A stretch of 64,000 nucleotides of DNA from Tsukamurella sputi. GTDB lineage: Bacteria; Actinomycetota; Actinomycetes; Mycobacteriales; Mycobacteriaceae. A program made the translations under genes and the position numbers. Each line of letters opens with the position of its first letter. Position 1 is the first letter of the stretch. Of the stretch, positions 62,703 through 64,000 are shown in pieces. The DNA lies in contig NZ_VIGV01000001.1 of NCBI RefSeq assembly GCF_007858445.1, positions 806,001 to 870,000 of the forward strand, given 5' to 3'. The notes under the pieces are model-generated. The model was not told where the DNA came from. It worked only from the letters and a program-made list of their open reading frames with translations, and did no database searches.

Positions 62703-63452
62703 ATGTCAGCAACTCACGACGAACGTGTCGCCGTCGTCACCGGCGCCGCGCGCGGTATCGGCCAAGCCGTGTGCCGGCAACTCGCGGAGCGCGGCGTCAC
62801 CATCGTCGCCGTCGACGTCACCGATCCCACGGAGACGCTTGACCAGCTCGCATCCGCCGGTCACGACGACGCCCTCGGCCTCGTCGCCGACGTCACCGAC
62901 CCCGAACGCGTGCAGCAGATCGGCGACGAGGTCCGCGAGCGCTTCGGCCGGTGCGACATCCTCGTCAACAACGTCGGCATCTACCCCTTCGTCGACATCG
63001 ACGACCTCACGCTGGAGACCTGGCGAAAGGTCCTCTCGGTGAACCTCGACTCCCAGTTCCTCATGACCAAGACGGTCCTGCCGCTCATGAAGGAAGCGGG
63101 ATGGGGACGGATCGTGAACCTCACGTCCAACTCGATCGGGCTCGTCGTGCCCGGCCTGAGCGCGTACGGCGCCAGCAAGATGGGCGCGATCGGATTCACC
63201 CGCGCCCTGGCGACCGATGTCGCGCCCTTCGGTATCACCGTCAACGCCGTGGGACCCACGCTCACCCGCACGCCCGGCGTGACTTCCGCGGTGGCCCCCG
63301 AACTGCAGGAGGCGGTTTCGCAGGGCCAGGCCATCAAGAAGGTCGGCGAGGCCGACGACGTCGTCGGAACGATCCTGTTCCTCGCGAGCGAGGACTCCTA
63401 CTTCGTGACCGGCCAGACCATCATGGCCGACGGCGGGCTGGTGCGACTGTGA
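62703..63452 (+). CDS. Short-chain dehydrogenase/reductase (FabG-like)
   Basis: A 249-residue classical SDR. VVTGAARGIGQAV is the cofactor loop, NNVGIYPF the NAG-like motif, Ser in VNLTSNS, and SAYGASKMGAIGFTRALATDVA the Tyr-x3-Lys active site. The Asp after the second strand (VAVDVTD) favours NAD(H). It probably oxidises an alcohol in a catabolic route with the zinc alcohol dehydrogenase whose GTG overlaps its stop by 4 bases. GGAG precedes the ATG. Confidence 0.92.
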   Translation: MSATHDERVAVVTGAARGIGQAVCRQLAERGVTIVAVDVTDPTETLDQLASAGHDDALGLVADVTDPERVQQIGDEVRERFGRCDILVNNVGIYPFVDIDDLTLETWRKVLSVNLDSQFLMTKTVLPLMKEAGWGRIVNLTSNSIGLVVPGLSAYGASKMGAIGFTRALATDVAPFGITVNAVGPTLTRTPGVTSAVAPELQEAVSQGQAIKKVGEADDVVGTILFLASEDSYFVTGQTIMADGGLVRL

Positions 63453-64000
63453 CCACCACCGTGAACAGCCGCATCGCCGTCTTCGCCGAGGGCGGCCGTC
63501 CTGTCGAGTCCCGTAGCATCGAGGTCCCCGCGCCCGGCCGGGGACAGATCCTCGCGCGCACCGCGCTGGGCGGCGTCTGCGGGACCGACGTGCACTTGCG
63601 CCGCGGCGACTTCGACCTCCCGTTCCCTGTAGTGCTCGGGCACGAGGGTGTCGGCATCGTCGAGCAACTCGGCGAGGGAGTCGTACGCGACGCGGCCGGG
63701 GTCTCCCTCGCCGTCGGCGACGCGGTCTACTGGTCCCCGATCCCGCCGTGCGGACGGTGCTACTACTGCACCGTCGAGAAGGACTTCTCCTCGTGCACGC
63801 AGTCGGCCTGGTTCCACGACGCCGACCTTCCCGGCTGGGGCAGCTACGCCGACTACGTGACCCTGCCCGCCGCGATGTCGGTCTATCGGATCCCGGACGG
63901 TACCTCGCCGGAGGCGGTGATCGCGCTCGGCTGCGCGCTGCCGGCGGTCCTGCAGGGCTTCGACCGGGCAGGAGAGTCCGGTGTCATCGACACCGTCGTG
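63449..64000 (+). CDS. Zinc-dependent alcohol dehydrogenase, N-terminal part
   Basis: The first 184 codons of an MDR-family alcohol dehydrogenase; the gene runs off the right edge. GVCGTDVHLRRGDF has the catalytic zinc Cys, VLGHEGVGIVEQLGEG the zinc His-Glu, and PPCGRCYYCTVEKDFSSC the four cysteines of the structural zinc. It starts with GTG inside the SDR stop, so both are co-translated. The NAD-binding half is outside the window. Confidence 0.9.
   Translation, partial: MTTTVNSRIAVFAEGGRPVESRSIEVPAPGRGQILARTALGGVCGTDVHLRRGDFDLPFPVVLGHEGVGIVEQLGEGVVRDAAGVSLAVGDAVYWSPIPPCGRCYYCTVEKDFSSCTQSAWFHDADLPGWGSYADYVTLPAAMSVYRIPDGTSPEAVIALGCALPAVLQGFDRAGESGVIDTVV

Overview
The window is about 70% GC, with frequent GTG starts and 4-base ATGA/GTGA gene overlaps. 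Gene content and order point to a mycolic-acid actinobacterium (order Mycobacteriales). The run fadE25-purE-purK-GtrA-PH protein-birA-accD5-accE5-maf-sseA-SufE-like-accA3, and later glpD, lpdA and a gamma-glutamylcyclotransferase, follows the order I recall for Mycobacterium tuberculosis Rv3274c-Rv3285 and Rv3302c-Rv3304. LGFP-repeat and DUF4333 secreted proteins fit the same group. A Tsukamurella- or Gordonia-like genus is my best guess, but species cannot be fixed from the sequence alone. No rRNA, tRNA, CRISPR array, insertion sequence or prophage gene was seen.

Layout. 1-10.4 kb is the conserved block: acyl-CoA dehydrogenase start, purine genes purE/purK, GtrA, a convergent histidine kinase/response regulator pair, biotin ligase, and the acyl-CoA carboxylase beta and epsilon genes. 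10.7-17.8 kb is an island inserted between maf and sseA: six tightly coupled genes encoding four HX3DG (PapA/condensation-type) acyltransferases, one GT1 glycosyltransferase and one membrane protein. A fifth, PapA1/PapA3-like acyltransferase lies just before accA3 at 19.2-20.7 kb. The set looks like machinery for an acylated glycolipid, placed among the genes for the carboxylase that makes malonyl- and methylmalonyl-CoA. This is the strongest candidate for an undescribed system.

22.6-36.3 kb is mixed housekeeping: small proteins, an XRE-cupin regulator, a vapC toxin remnant, FMN reductase, secreted proteins, the large helicase Lhr, dodecin, an MFS exporter, a META lipoprotein, and a NarL-type two-component system coupled to a DUF418 membrane protein. 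37.3-47.1 kb is carbon metabolism: glpD/glpK for glycerol, a PLP aminotransferase, and a galactose operon (Na+ symporter, small membrane protein, DeoR regulator, galT, galK). 47.3-51 kb holds an ECF41 sigma factor with its SDR partner, lpdA and a gamma-glutamylcyclotransferase.

51-62.5 kb is a catabolic region. A meta-cleavage operon (ferredoxin, catechol 2,3-dioxygenase, flavin reductase, luciferase-like monooxygenase, hydrolase, hydratase, acylating acetaldehyde dehydrogenase, hydroxy-oxovalerate aldolase) would turn an aromatic compound into pyruvate and acetyl-CoA. It ends at a strong hairpin. Two related AraC regulators flank it, and an orphan cytochrome-oxidase-subunit-III-like pair follows. 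The window closes with an SDR and a truncated zinc alcohol dehydrogenase.

Regulation visible in the sequence: at least eight genes have a TANNNT hexamer ending exactly 6 or 7 bases before the start codon, the layout of leaderless actinobacterial transcripts. This was used to choose several starts.
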